From assembly GCA_963814315.1 (NCBI GenBank), contig CAWFCG010000003.1, positions 1,240,001 through 1,304,000 on the forward strand: a stretch of 64,000 nt of DNA, read 5' to 3'. Origin of the DNA: JAFMJV01 sp963814315. GTDB taxonomy: Bacteria; Chloroflexota; Limnocylindria; Limnocylindrales; CSP1-4. The notes under the pieces were generated by a model, which was given only the letters and a program-made list of their open reading frames with translations, searched no databases and was not told where the DNA came from. Shown piece after piece: positions 34,827-43,572 of the stretch. The position numbers and the translations under genes were made by a program. Within the stretch, counting starts at the first letter, position 1; each line of letters opens with the position of its first letter.

Positions 34827-36686
34827 TCACTCGTCATCAAGGAGCAGCCGTGCCGCCTTGACGATCTCGGGCACGGGGAAGGGCTTGCCGCGAACCTGGT
34901 TGAGGCCCACCGCATCGACCAGGTAGCGGCCACGGATGAGCAACCGCAGCTGGCCGGTGTTGACCTCAGGGATGAGCACGCGGCGGTAGCTCGAGAGCAC
35001 CGCACCGGTATTGCGCGGGAATGGGTTCAAGTGGCGCAGGTGGGCATGCGCCACGGCATCGCCACCACGCTGCAGACGCTCGACGGCGGTTCGCAGCGAG
35101 CCATAGGTGCTGCCCCAGCCGAGGATGAGCAGGTCGCCACGCTCGGGACCGAAGACCTCCAGCTCGGGGATGTCATCAGCGATGCCCGCGATCTTGCGCG
35201 CCCGCAGGTCGGTCATACGTTGATGGTTGTCTGGATCATAGGACACCTGCCCCGTGACATCAGCACTCTCCAGGCCCCCGATACGGTGCTCCATGCCCGG
35301 TGTGCCGGGAATGGCCCAAGGACGTGCCAGCGTGTCAGGGTCGCGGTCGTAGGGCTGGAAGGTGGCGGCGTCGGCGTGGTTGGGCACCGAGATATCCGGC
35401 AGGTCGGCCGGTTCGGGGATGCGCCAGGGCTCGGAACCGGTAGCCAGGAAGGCATCCGACAGGTACACCACTGGAGTCATGTACTTGAGCGCCAATCGGC
35501 AGGCCTCGATGGCGTAATCGAAGCACTCCGCCGGCGTGGCGGGTGCCACCACCGGCAGGGGCGCATCGCCATTGCGGCCGAACATCGCCTGCAGCAGATC
35601 GGACTGTTCGTTCTTGGTGGGCATACCCGTGGACGGGCCGGCGCGCTGTACGTTGACCACCACCAGGGGCAGCTCAACCATCACCGCGAGGCCCATGGCT
35701 TCACCTTTTAGCGCGATGCCCGGTCCAGAGGACGCGGTGAGCGCGAGCGCGCCACCGAAAGATGCGCCGATGGCAGAGCCGATGGCCGCGATCTCATCCT
35801 CAGCCTGGAAGGTACGCACGCCGAAGTGCTTGTAGGTCGAGAGTTGGTGCAGGATCTCGCTGGCGGGTGTGATGGGATAGGAGCCGTAGAACAGCTCGCG
35901 ACCGGACAGCTTGGTGGCCGCCACGAATCCCAGCGCCGCAGCCTCGTTACCGGTGACATTTCGGTAGGTGCCCGACGGCAGCGTGGCCGGCTTGACGCGG
36001 TAGCTGGTGTGGAAGATCTCCGTGGTCTCGCCGAAGGCATAGCCAGCCTTCAGCGCACGCAAGTTGCCCTCAGCGATGACCGGACGGGCCGCGAACTTCT
36101 TCTCGATCCACTTGATGGTCGGCTCCATGGACCGCTCGTAGAGCCAGAACATGAGCCCCAGGGCGAAGAAGTTCTTGGACATGTCGACCTGCTTGGTGGA
36201 CAGGTCCAGACCCTCGAGCGCCCGCGCGTTGAGCTTGCCGACGGGGATCCCGAAGACGTTGAAGTCGCTGAGCGATCCGTCCTCGAGTGGGTTCTCACGG
36301 TAGCCCGCCTTGGCCAGGTTCTGCTTGGTGAAGGCGTCCTCGTTGACCACGATGGCGCCACCAGCGGGCATGTCCCCGACATTGGCTCGAAGCGCAGCGG
36401 GGTTCATCGCCACCAGCACGTCCGGCGAATCTCCGGGCGTATGGATATCTGCCGAGCTGAAGCTGATCTGAAAGCCCGAGACGCCGGCGAGGGAGCCGGC
36501 CGGAGCACGGATCTCGGCGGGGAAGTCTGGCAGCGTGGCGATGTCATTGCCGAAGACGGCGGCTGTTCGCGTGAACTGTGTGCCCGTGAGCTGCATGCCG
36601 TCACCCGAGTCCCCGGCAAAGCGGATGGTGACACGCTCCAGTTCCTGGATGGGTAGGGTGTGGCGCTGATCTGTCTGGATGGTCAC
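34827..36686 (-). CDS. korA: 2-oxoacid:ferredoxin oxidoreductase, fused gamma-alpha subunit
   Basis: A 619-residue fusion. Residues 1-190 are the gamma domain (VTIRFAGDSGDGMQLTGTQF, MNPAALRANVGDMPAGGAIV). The remainder is the alpha domain with GSYPITPASEILHQL, FQAEDEIAAIGSAIGASFGG, ASSGPGIALKGEAMGLAVM and RAGPSTGMPTKNEQSDLLQA. The long C-terminal third (LLILGWGSTYGSLRTAVERL) binds the partner. The gamma-alpha order is typical of the two-subunit KorAB enzymes. With korB it should convert 2-oxoglutarate to succinyl-CoA, though other 2-oxoacids are possible. The start is GTG. It is divergent from the DMT transporter. Confidence 0.93.
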   Translation of the reverse strand: MTIQTDQRHTLPIQELERVTIRFAGDSGDGMQLTGTQFTRTAAVFGNDIATLPDFPAEIRAPAGSLAGVSGFQISFSSADIHTPGDSPDVLVAMNPAALRANVGDMPAGGAIVVNEDAFTKQNLAKAGYRENPLEDGSLSDFNVFGIPVGKLNARALEGLDLSTKQVDMSKNFFALGLMFWLYERSMEPTIKWIEKKFAARPVIAEGNLRALKAGYAFGETTEIFHTSYRVKPATLPSGTYRNVTGNEAAALGFVAATKLSGRELFYGSYPITPASEILHQLSTYKHFGVRTFQAEDEIAAIGSAIGASFGGALALTASSGPGIALKGEAMGLAVMVELPLVVVNVQRAGPSTGMPTKNEQSDLLQAMFGRNGDAPLPVVAPATPAECFDYAIEACRLALKYMTPVVYLSDAFLATGSEPWRIPEPADLPDISVPNHADAATFQPYDRDPDTLARPWAIPGTPGMEHRIGGLESADVTGQVSYDPDNHQRMTDLRARKIAGIADDIPELEVFGPERGDLLILGWGSTYGSLRTAVERLQRGGDAVAHAHLRHLNPFPRNTGAVLSSYRRVLIPEVNTGQLRLLIRGRYLVDAVGLNQVRGKPFPVPEIVKAARLLLDDE

Positions 36687-36818
36687 GCGGGGGCGGGCTC
36701 CTGTTCACGACCTCGCCGACGACGCTGTTGGTCGGGGTGAGCGCCAGTGTACCGCTACCGGCCGTTCGGCCCTTGACAGCCATGCCGTGCGACTGACAAC
36801 AGGTCTGGTCGCGAACGC

Positions 36819-36824
36819 TAGCAT
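36819..36824 (+). promoter_or_regulatory. -10 box (TAGCAT) for the leaderless DMT transporter gene
   Basis: TAGCAT is followed by seven bases and then the GTG at 36832. The same hexamer precedes the thioesterase gene. It helps decide the start of this gene. Confidence 0.45.
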
Positions 36825-36831
36825 CGGTGGC

Positions 36832-37938
36832 GTGACCTCCGTCGCCACCCCTGGCCACCGCACGCCTATCACCGGCCGGGCGTTGGGCATCATCCTGGTG
36901 CTGGTCTCGGCCGCCGGCTTCGGCTCTGGCGCGCTGTTCGTGCAGCCGCTGTATGACGCCGGGATGGTGCCGCTGACGGTGATGTTCTGGCGCTTCGGCA
37001 TCGCAGCGCTGTTCGGTTGGGGCTTCTTGCTGCTGTCGTCCGGGCGTCGGCGGTCGCTGCGTTCGCTGCCACGGCGGCGGGTGGCGGTGTTGCTGCTGCT
37101 GGGAGCCCTCTACGTGGGCAATAGCTATGCCTTCTTCGCGGCCCTGCAGGTCGTGCCCATCGCGCTGACCTCGATCATCACCTATCTCTATCCGGCGATG
37201 GTGGCCGTGATGGCGACCCGTTTCGTCCGTCGCCTGGAGGGACGCCGAGCCTGGATCGCGCTGGGCATCTCACTCGTCGGCGTGGCGCTCACGCTTGGCG
37301 GCATCCCGGCCGGGGAACTGCCACCACTGTGGGGCCTGGCGCTAGCCTTCGCCAACGGCTTGATCTATGCCATCTGGATCATCCTGCAAGCACGACTGGC
37401 AGGCGAGCGACCCGATCGCCACCACGCCGGCCCGACCATCGACATCCCACCCGCTGACGCCGAGATGGTGGCCCCGGGATTGGCGGCACCGGAGGTGGCG
37501 ACACCGGGGCTGGTTGCCTTCGAGCAAACGACGCCCCAGCGGCCGACGCCCCACGTGCCGGTCGCGCCGGACCCCTCCCCTGCGGCGGCGCTCATGACGA
37601 CTGCCACGGCCATGGTCTACGCGCTCCTGCTGCTGGCCAGCGGCGGGTCGGTCTCGCCGATCGACATCCCCAACGCATCGTGGCTGCCGCTCCTGGGCCT
37701 GGGCCTGGTATCGACCGCCATCGCCATCCAGGCGTTCTATGCCGGCGTACGCCGCGTCGGCGGTGCCCGTGCGGCACTCATCAGCACGGTCGAACCGGTC
37801 TACACGGTGGTGCTGGCGATGATCCTCTTCGGCGAGCGCCTGACGGCCATGCAGCTGGTCGGTGGCGCGTTGGTCATCGGTGCGGTCATCCTGGCCGAGA
37901 CCGGGCGACCCGATACAGTAGCCACCACCACCGACTGA
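36832..37938 (+). CDS. EamA/DMT-family transporter with a cytoplasmic-type insertion
   Basis: A 368-residue drug/metabolite exporter with about ten membrane helices in two EamA halves. The first half runs from LGIILVLVSAAGFGSGALFV to LAFANGLIYAIWIILQARL. The second runs from TTATAMVYALLLLASGGSV to LTAMQLVGGALVIGAVILAE, with ALISTVEPVYTVVLAMILFG as the usual inter-repeat signature. Between the halves lies a Pro-rich loop of about 60 residues (roughly 190-250), longer than normal for the family. The substrate is unknown. The start is GTG; the frame is open upstream into the korA start region, which is unlikely to be translated. Confidence 0.9.
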   Translation: MTSVATPGHRTPITGRALGIILVLVSAAGFGSGALFVQPLYDAGMVPLTVMFWRFGIAALFGWGFLLLSSGRRRSLRSLPRRRVAVLLLLGALYVGNSYAFFAALQVVPIALTSIITYLYPAMVAVMATRFVRRLEGRRAWIALGISLVGVALTLGGIPAGELPPLWGLALAFANGLIYAIWIILQARLAGERPDRHHAGPTIDIPPADAEMVAPGLAAPEVATPGLVAFEQTTPQRPTPHVPVAPDPSPAAALMTTATAMVYALLLLASGGSVSPIDIPNASWLPLLGLGLVSTAIAIQAFYAGVRRVGGARAALISTVEPVYTVVLAMILFGERLTAMQLVGGALVIGAVILAETGRPDTVATTTD

Positions 37939-37978
37939 CCACCGACTGACTCCCTATACCGCTGCAGGAGCCCCGCCC

Positions 37979-38857
37979 ATGCGCCTCGTCTCATATCTCG
38001 ATGCGGCCGGAGATCGCCTGGCGGTCGAGCACGCCGACGGCCGGATCTGGTCGAGTCAGAGCCTGGGCGCCGGTCTGCCGGGTTCGATGGCAGAGCTGCT
38101 GGACGGCGGTGAGGCCGCGCTCACGGCGTTGCGCTCGGCCGCCCGTTCCGGGACGGCCGACGGACGGCCCGGCGACGTCGACCCGACTCGACGCATCTCG
38201 CCGGTGCCGCGCCCGCCCAAGATCGTGGCCATCGGCCTGAACTACCACGATCACGCGGCGGAGCTGGGGGTCGAGATCCCGGCGGTGCCGCTGATGTTCG
38301 CCAAGTTCCCCACCTCCGTGGTCGGCGAAGGCGCCACGGTCGAATGGGATCCACGCCTGACCGACGCGGTCGACCTGGAGGTGGAGCTGGCCATCGTCAT
38401 CGGCCGCCGGGCGCGTCGCGTGAGCGAGGCGGAGGCACCGGGATACATCCTCGGCTATACCTGCCTCAATGACGTCAGTGCTCGGGATCTGCAGTTCAGC
38501 GACGGCCAGTTCGTCCGCTCCAAGTCACTCGACACGTTCTGCCCCATCGGCCCCGCGGTGGTGACCGCCGATGAGATCGGCGATCCAAGCAACCTCGCCG
38601 TTCGCAGCTACCGCAACGGCGAGATCATGCAGGACTCGAACACCGCCAGCCTCATCTTCTCCGTGCCCCATCTGGTGTCCTTCTGCTCGCAGGCGTTCAC
38701 CCTGGAGCCCGGTGACATCATCGCCACCGGCACGCCCGGCGGCATCGGCTACTCACGCGACCCGCGCATCCTGATGCACGACGGCGACGTCATGACCGTC
38801 GAGGTCGAGGGTATCGGGCGCCTATCCAACCCCTGTCACGAGTTTCGCGCCGGCTGA
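37979..38857 (+). CDS. Fumarylacetoacetate hydrolase-family protein
   Basis: A 292-residue FAH-fold enzyme. Conserved parts are KIVAIGLNYHDHAAELG, PLMFAKFPTSVVGEGATVEW, DLEVELAIVIGRRARRVS with the metal-binding Glu residues, GYTCLNDVSARDLQFSDGQF and PGDIIATGTPGGIGYSRDPR. This subgroup contains 2-hydroxyhepta-2,4-diene-1,7-dioate isomerases, acylpyruvases and oxaloacetate decarboxylases. The exact reaction is not determined. GCAGGAG precedes the ATG. It follows the DMT gene by 40 bases and converges on the aminotransferase gene with a 13-base gap. Confidence 0.9.
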   Translation: MRLVSYLDAAGDRLAVEHADGRIWSSQSLGAGLPGSMAELLDGGEAALTALRSAARSGTADGRPGDVDPTRRISPVPRPPKIVAIGLNYHDHAAELGVEIPAVPLMFAKFPTSVVGEGATVEWDPRLTDAVDLEVELAIVIGRRARRVSEAEAPGYILGYTCLNDVSARDLQFSDGQFVRSKSLDTFCPIGPAVVTADEIGDPSNLAVRSYRNGEIMQDSNTASLIFSVPHLVSFCSQAFTLEPGDIIATGTPGGIGYSRDPRILMHDGDVMTVEVEGIGRLSNPCHEFRAG

Positions 38858-38870
38858 GCCCGCGCCGGGA

Positions 38871-40160
38871 CTACTGGGTCGCGACCAGGGCCCCCTGGAA
38901 GATACCCAGGGCCTCCTCGATCTCGGAGCGCTGCACGTCGAGCGGTGGGATCCAGCGTACGACGTTGCCGGCACCACAGGTCAGCACCAAGAGGCCGTTC
39001 TCGGCCGCCGCTGTGCTGAGCGCGCTGCCGAGGGCGACAGCCGGAGCGGCCCCGGGCTCCTTGATCATCTCGACACCGATCATCAGGCCCGGTCCACGCA
39101 CATCGCCGATGCGAGGGTCCTCGGTCGCCAGTGCCTTCAAGCCCGCCGTGAGCTCGGCACCTCGCGCGGCGGCATTGGCCACCAAGCCCTCCTCGCGGAT
39201 CACCTCGAGCACAGCGATGCCGGCTGCGCACGAGACGGGGTTGCCCCCGTAGGTGGAGCCGTGGGCACCGAGGCCCCAGCGCTCCTGGAGCTCCCGCGGC
39301 GAGACCAATGCCGCGAGCGGCAGGCCGTTGGCGATGGCCTTGGCCAGCAGCACCACGTCGGGCACGATGCCAGCGTGCTCGAAGGCCCACATCTTGCCCG
39401 TGCGTCCATAGCCCGACTGCACCTCATCGACGATGAGCAGGATGCCGTGACGCGTGGCCAATTCGCGCAGGCCCTGCATGAAGGCGACCGGTGCGGGCAG
39501 GTAGCCGCCCTCACCCTGCACCGGTTCGATGATGAAGGCGGCCGTACGGGCAGGTTGGATCTGCTCGACGAACAGGCGCTCCAGGTAGGCCAGGCTGGCA
39601 GCACTGGCGGCGGCCTCGTCGCCATCGAAGTCACGATAGGCGTTGGGGAACGGCGCGATGTGGATGCCCGGCACCAGCGGGTCATAGCCACTGCGGTAGT
39701 TGAGACTGGAGCTGGTCAGGCTGGTGGCGCCATAGGTGCGGCCATGGAAGGCGCCCGAGAACGCGATGATGTGCGTCCGCCCGGTCGCCCGACGCACCAT
39801 CTTCATGGCACCGTCCACGACCTCCGCACCGGAATTGCCGAAGTAGACCGTGTCCAACCCATCCGGCAGCTCCTCAACGAGCATCTCCGCCAGACGCGTG
39901 ACCGGATCGAGGTGGCCCAGGCCGTTGCAGACATGGATGAGCGCATCGACCTGCTTGTGGATGGCCGCGTTCACGCGTGGGTGAGCGTGGCCCAGCGAGG
40001 TCACTGCGATGCCATTCGCAAAGTCGAGATAGGCGCGGCCATCGCTGTCGTACAGCCGATGGCCTTCACCACGAACCCAAGTCTGCTGGTAGTAGCGGCC
40101 GAGGATAGGCGAGAGGGTGGCAGTGGAGCGTTCCGCGATGGAACGAGTGGTATCGGTCAT
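38871..40160 (-). CDS. Class III aminotransferase (4-aminobutyrate or acetylornithine aminotransferase-like)
   Basis: A 429-residue PLP enzyme. The characteristic blocks are RAYLDFANGIAVTSLGHAHP, VYFGNSGAEVVDGAMKMVRR, FSGAFHGRTYGATSLT, EPVQGEGGYLPAPVAFM and LLIVDEVQSGYGRTGKMWAF. The PLP lysine is in VLLAKAIANGLPLAALV. GABA/2-oxoglutarate aminotransferases and acetylornithine aminotransferases share this pattern. No argD is otherwise present in the window although argC, J, B, G and H are, so an argD role 950 bases from argC is worth considering. The start ATG 40160 follows TATGCT by seven bases. An ATG at 40172 lies within that promoter box and is rejected. Confidence 0.88.
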   Translation of the reverse strand: MTDTTRSIAERSTATLSPILGRYYQQTWVRGEGHRLYDSDGRAYLDFANGIAVTSLGHAHPRVNAAIHKQVDALIHVCNGLGHLDPVTRLAEMLVEELPDGLDTVYFGNSGAEVVDGAMKMVRRATGRTHIIAFSGAFHGRTYGATSLTSSSLNYRSGYDPLVPGIHIAPFPNAYRDFDGDEAAASAASLAYLERLFVEQIQPARTAAFIIEPVQGEGGYLPAPVAFMQGLRELATRHGILLIVDEVQSGYGRTGKMWAFEHAGIVPDVVLLAKAIANGLPLAALVSPRELQERWGLGAHGSTYGGNPVSCAAGIAVLEVIREEGLVANAAARGAELTAGLKALATEDPRIGDVRGPGLMIGVEMIKEPGAAPAVALGSALSTAAAENGLLVLTCGAGNVVRWIPPLDVQRSEIEEALGIFQGALVATQ

Positions 40161-40167
40161 GCCCTCA

Positions 40168-40173
40168 AGCATA
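40168..40173 (-). promoter_or_regulatory. -10 box (TATGCT) for the leaderless aminotransferase gene
   Basis: TATGCT then TGAGGGC then ATG on the minus strand. The box lies between the previous gene's stop and this start, and decides for the ATG at 40160. Confidence 0.45.
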
Positions 40174-40217
40174 CGGGCAGCGGATGTGCCCGCGCGACCC
40201 GAGGCGCCCGCATGCGG

Positions 40218-40946
40218 TCAGTAGCGTCGGCCGCGCAGCTTGTCGAGGTCGAAGCGGGCGGTGTCAGCGATGGCCATCACCGCCATCGTGCCGGCCTGCA
40301 CGGGGTCGCTGACGACGAGGTCCGCTTCAGCCGAGACCGATCCGGCCATCGACAGCGAGACCACCGGGATACCGCGATCGCGCAGTTCCCGTACGGCCTT
40401 GGTGATCTCGCCACCCATGAGCGAACCGGCCAGCACCAGGATGTGCGCACGTGGCAGGTCAGCCACGGCACGGACGGCACCGGCGATCTCCTTCTCGCCT
40501 ACCAGCGCCATGGTGTCGACGGAGATGCGCTCGCCGCGCAGGTTGTGGCGGTCGCTCTCCGATACGGCGCCCAACGCCACCTGCGCCACCTGGGCACCTC
40601 CGCCGATGACGATGACGCGCTTGCCGAAGATCTGGCCGAGCGTGGGGCGGGCATCGGCCGCGGACACACCGGGGACTGTCATGGCAGCCTGGGTGGCCTC
40701 GATCGGCCCGAGATCTCGCAGCTCGATGTCGAAGACGCGCGTGACCTCGTCCCCCTCGCCCTTCTTGGTGGCGGGGAACGAGTTGATGGTGACGACGTCC
40801 GCGCCGGCATCGCGCAGGCGCAACAGGATCTCGGTCAGGTCGGCGGCGTCGGTGGCACGCACCTCGATGGCCGACAGCACGCTGCCGTCACTGGCGATGG
40901 AGAGGTCGGGGATGTCCTGGTCGCGGGCATCGTCGTGCGTGCTCAT
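40218..40946 (-). CDS. ACT-like regulatory protein of uncertain function (DUF5612-like)
   Basis: A 242-residue protein. The first 90 residues look like an ACT domain (VLSAIEVRATDAADLTEILL, TRVFDIELRDLGPIEATQAA). The rest forms a Rossmann-like fold with KRVIVIGGGAQVAQVALGAV, AHILVLAGSLMGGEITKAVR and IPVVSLSMAGSVSAEADLVV. This combination recalls the archaeal and Chloroflexota proteins annotated DUF5612, whose function is not established. That name is from memory and needs a profile search. The glycine-rich IGGGAQ segment suggests nucleotide or cofactor binding. It is divergent from argC, and the aminotransferase lies 57 bases downstream, so a role in amino acid sensing is plausible. Confidence 0.7.
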   Translation of the reverse strand: MSTHDDARDQDIPDLSIASDGSVLSAIEVRATDAADLTEILLRLRDAGADVVTINSFPATKKGEGDEVTRVFDIELRDLGPIEATQAAMTVPGVSAADARPTLGQIFGKRVIVIGGGAQVAQVALGAVSESDRHNLRGERISVDTMALVGEKEIAGAVRAVADLPRAHILVLAGSLMGGEITKAVRELRDRGIPVVSLSMAGSVSAEADLVVSDPVQAGTMAVMAIADTARFDLDKLRGRRY

Positions 40947-41107
40947 AGGTAGCCTAACTATCGCATAGCGAGCGCCGTCGCTACGTGACGCATAGGGCGA
41001 CCCTGCAGCCGTGGGCGACCGACACGGCCACGGTGCGCCGCTAGCACGTCCTCAGCACGCCACTGGCCCGGCCAAAGCGTCATCCGACCCTCCACCGCGC
41101 TGCCATG

Positions 41108-41113
41108 TATCGT
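41108..41113 (+). promoter_or_regulatory. Possible -10 box (TATCGT) for leaderless argC
   Basis: TATCGT lies nine bases before the ATG at 41123, with no ribosome binding site. It resembles the argR arrangement (TATAAT eight bases before the ATG). Confidence 0.35.
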
Positions 41114-41122
41114 CTGTCGACC

Positions 41123-42220
41123 ATGACCCAGACGACAGACCAGTTCCCCGCCAGCCCTACTCTCGGCGGCCGCGCCACCATCCGCGTGGGCATCATCGGA
41201 GCCGCCGGCATCGCCGGTGGCGAGCTCGTTCGGCTGCTCGAGCGCCATCCGGCCGTGCACATCGCCGGTCTGCAGGGCCGGGACCGCGACGGCCAGCCCA
41301 TCGGCGACACGCAGCCACAGCTGGCCCGCACCGGTCACGTCATCGAGTCGAGCCTGCCAGAGGTGGACGCCGTCTTCCTGGCCCTGCCCCATGGCGCCTC
41401 AGCGGCGCTCGTGCCCGACCTCATCGAACAGGGCATCGCGGTCATCGACCTGGGATCGGACTACCGCCTCCGCGATCCAGCCGACTACGAGCGCTGGTAC
41501 GACTACACGCACCCCTTCCCTGAGCTGCTGGCAACGGCCGTGTATGGCCTGCCCGAGCAGCATCGCGACAAGCTGCTGGCGCTGCAGGGGGCCGACACCA
41601 TCGTGGTCGCCTCACCCGGCTGCTATCCCACCACCGCGCTGTTGGGCCTCTATCCGTTGGCGCGCGCCGGCCTCATCGAGGATGTCGTGGTCGACGCCAA
41701 GAGCGGCGTCTCAGGCGCTGGTCGCTCGGTCAAGGCCGACCTGATGTACGTGGAGATCAACGACTCGGTGAAGGCCTACGGCGTCGGCGGACATCGTCAC
41801 ACTGCTGAGCTCATCCAGGAGATCCGCGACGCCGGGGTCAGTCCCGAGGCCAACCCTGGCGCGGCCACGGTCGACTTCCTGCCGCACCTGGTGCCGATAA
41901 ATCGCGGCATCCTCGTCTCGGGCCACGTGCGGCCGACCCGAGCCATCAGTGCTGACGAGTTGCGCCGGCTCTACGAGGCGGCTTACGCCGACGAGTACTT
42001 CGTGGAGGTGGTGGACACGCCACCGGCGACGGCGCACGTTCGCGGCTCCAACTTCGTGCGCGTCTTCGCCCACCTCGATGAGCGCACCGGCCGCATCACC
42101 ACGGTGTCGGTCGAGGACAACCTGGTGAAGGGCGCCGCGGGCCAGGCCGTGCAAGCCTTCAACCTCGTCTTCGGCCTGCCGGAGTGGACCGGACTGCAGC
42201 AACTCCCACTCGTACCGTGA
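41123..42220 (+). CDS. argC: N-acetyl-gamma-glutamyl-phosphate reductase
   Basis: A 365-residue ArgC, the third step of arginine synthesis. The NADP-binding region reads VGIIGAAGIAGGELVRLLER, the nucleophile Cys167 is in VVASPGCYPTTALLGLYPLA and His224 is in YGVGGHRHTAELIQEIR. The end (RVFAHLDERTGRITTVSVED) is typical. An upstream in-frame ATG at 41105 is possible, but the promoter box at 41108 argues for 41123. Its stop overlaps the GTG of argJ (GTGA), implying coupled translation. Confidence 0.95.
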   Translation: MTQTTDQFPASPTLGGRATIRVGIIGAAGIAGGELVRLLERHPAVHIAGLQGRDRDGQPIGDTQPQLARTGHVIESSLPEVDAVFLALPHGASAALVPDLIEQGIAVIDLGSDYRLRDPADYERWYDYTHPFPELLATAVYGLPEQHRDKLLALQGADTIVVASPGCYPTTALLGLYPLARAGLIEDVVVDAKSGVSGAGRSVKADLMYVEINDSVKAYGVGGHRHTAELIQEIRDAGVSPEANPGAATVDFLPHLVPINRGILVSGHVRPTRAISADELRRLYEAAYADEYFVEVVDTPPATAHVRGSNFVRVFAHLDERTGRITTVSVEDNLVKGAAGQAVQAFNLVFGLPEWTGLQQLPLVP

Positions 42221-43572
42221 GGCCTCTCGCTCCGCTGCCCTCGGACCTCCCTTCAGCCGAACGCGCTGCGCGCCTGCCAAAGGGTTTCCTGGCCTCCGGC
42301 ACGAGCGCCGGCATCAAGGCCTCTGGCGCCCCGGACCTGGCACTGCTGGTGGTCGAGGATGGTCCCGCCGCAGTGGCCGCCACCTTCACCACCAACCGCC
42401 TGCCGGCCGCCTCGGTGCAGATGAACCAGGAGCACCTGGCCGCCACCGAACCACTGGGCGCCGGTCGCTACGGCTGGGCGGGCGCCATGATGGCCACCAG
42501 CGGTTGTGCCAATGCGGCCACTGGTGCCGCTGGCCTGGCCGACCAACGCAGTCTCGCCGCGACCCTCGCGCAGAACGTGGGGACCACCACCGAGCGGGTG
42601 CTGGCGATGACCACCGGGATGATCGGCACGCGCCTGCCGGTGGCGCGGATCGCGACCGCCGTGGGTACCGTCGTGGCCGCCGGGCTGGGGCGCGATGATA
42701 CCGCCTTCGCCGACATCGCTGAGGCCCTGCGCACGACCGATTCACGCGCCAAGATGGCCGCCATCCGAGTGCGTCTGCCCTCCGAGGAGGGTACCCCGGT
42801 GGACGTCACCATCAGCGGCGTCGCCAAGGGCGTGGGCATGATCCATCCCAACATGGCCACCATGCTCTGCTTCGTCCTTACCGATGCCACGGCTGCGCCG
42901 GCGACCCTGCATGCGCTGTTGCGGCCGATCGTGGCGCGCACCTGGAACGCGATGAGCGTCGACGGCGACCAGTCCACCAACGACACCGTCCTGCTGGCCG
43001 CGTCGGGGGCGGCTGGTGCGATCGCGCTTGAGGCTGATCTGGCTGCGGCTGCGGCCTTCGCCAAGGGCCTTGAGGCGGTGGCGCGATCGCTGGCACGCCA
43101 GCAAGCGGCCGACGGCGAGGGCGCCGCCACGCTCGTCACCTGTGGTGTCAGCGGCGCTCGCGACGCAGCCGCGGCCCGCGCCGCCGCTCGTGCCGTCGTC
43201 AGCAGTGACCTAGTCAAGGCCGCCATCCACGGCGCTGACCCCAACTGGGGTCGCATCGCCATGGCCGTGGGTAACGCCGTCACGCCGTCAGCGGCCGTAC
43301 TCGAGGCCGCCGGGCTCGATGCCGACTCGGCGCGGGCGCGGGCCGGTCAGGCGGTGGAGCTCGACCCAGACCGCCTGCGGATCGACATCGAAAGCACACC
43401 GGTCTTCGCGGGTCTCCCCGTCGGATTCGACAAGGCCGATCTGAGCGCGCGGATGCGCGGCTCGGAGGTGCTCATCCGGGTGGACCTTGGTGTCGGTGAC
43501 GCTTTTGGCGAAGCCTACGGTTGCGACCTCACCGAGCAGTACGTCATCGAGAACTCGGCCTACTCCACGTGA
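42217..43572 (+). CDS. argJ: Glutamate N-acetyltransferase / ornithine acetyltransferase
   Basis: A 451-residue ArgJ that recycles acetyl groups between acetylornithine and glutamate. It is made as a precursor that cleaves itself before the nucleophile Thr215, seen here in GVGMIHPNMATMLCFVLTDA. GCANAATGAAG, MSVDGDQSTNDTVLLAASG and GADPNWGRIAMAVGNA are further family marks, and the end ENSAYST is normal. Whether it is monofunctional or bifunctional cannot be told. The start is GTG at 42217, overlapping the argC stop by four bases. The argB start overlaps its own stop the same way. Confidence 0.95.
   Translation: MRPLAPLPSDLPSAERAARLPKGFLASGTSAGIKASGAPDLALLVVEDGPAAVAATFTTNRLPAASVQMNQEHLAATEPLGAGRYGWAGAMMATSGCANAATGAAGLADQRSLAATLAQNVGTTTERVLAMTTGMIGTRLPVARIATAVGTVVAAGLGRDDTAFADIAEALRTTDSRAKMAAIRVRLPSEEGTPVDVTISGVAKGVGMIHPNMATMLCFVLTDATAAPATLHALLRPIVARTWNAMSVDGDQSTNDTVLLAASGAAGAIALEADLAAAAAFAKGLEAVARSLARQQAADGEGAATLVTCGVSGARDAAAARAAARAVVSSDLVKAAIHGADPNWGRIAMAVGNAVTPSAAVLEAAGLDADSARARAGQAVELDPDRLRIDIESTPVFAGLPVGFDKADLSARMRGSEVLIRVDLGVGDAFGEAYGCDLTEQYVIENSAYST

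Noticed and set aside
39261..40952. 563-codon plus-strand open frame over the aminotransferase and the ACT-like gene
   Set aside because: Antisense shadow of two well-supported genes.
40968..41100. ARG box before argC
   Set aside because: No TGCAT-N4-ATGCA palindrome. Only single CGCAT half sites, as expected by chance.
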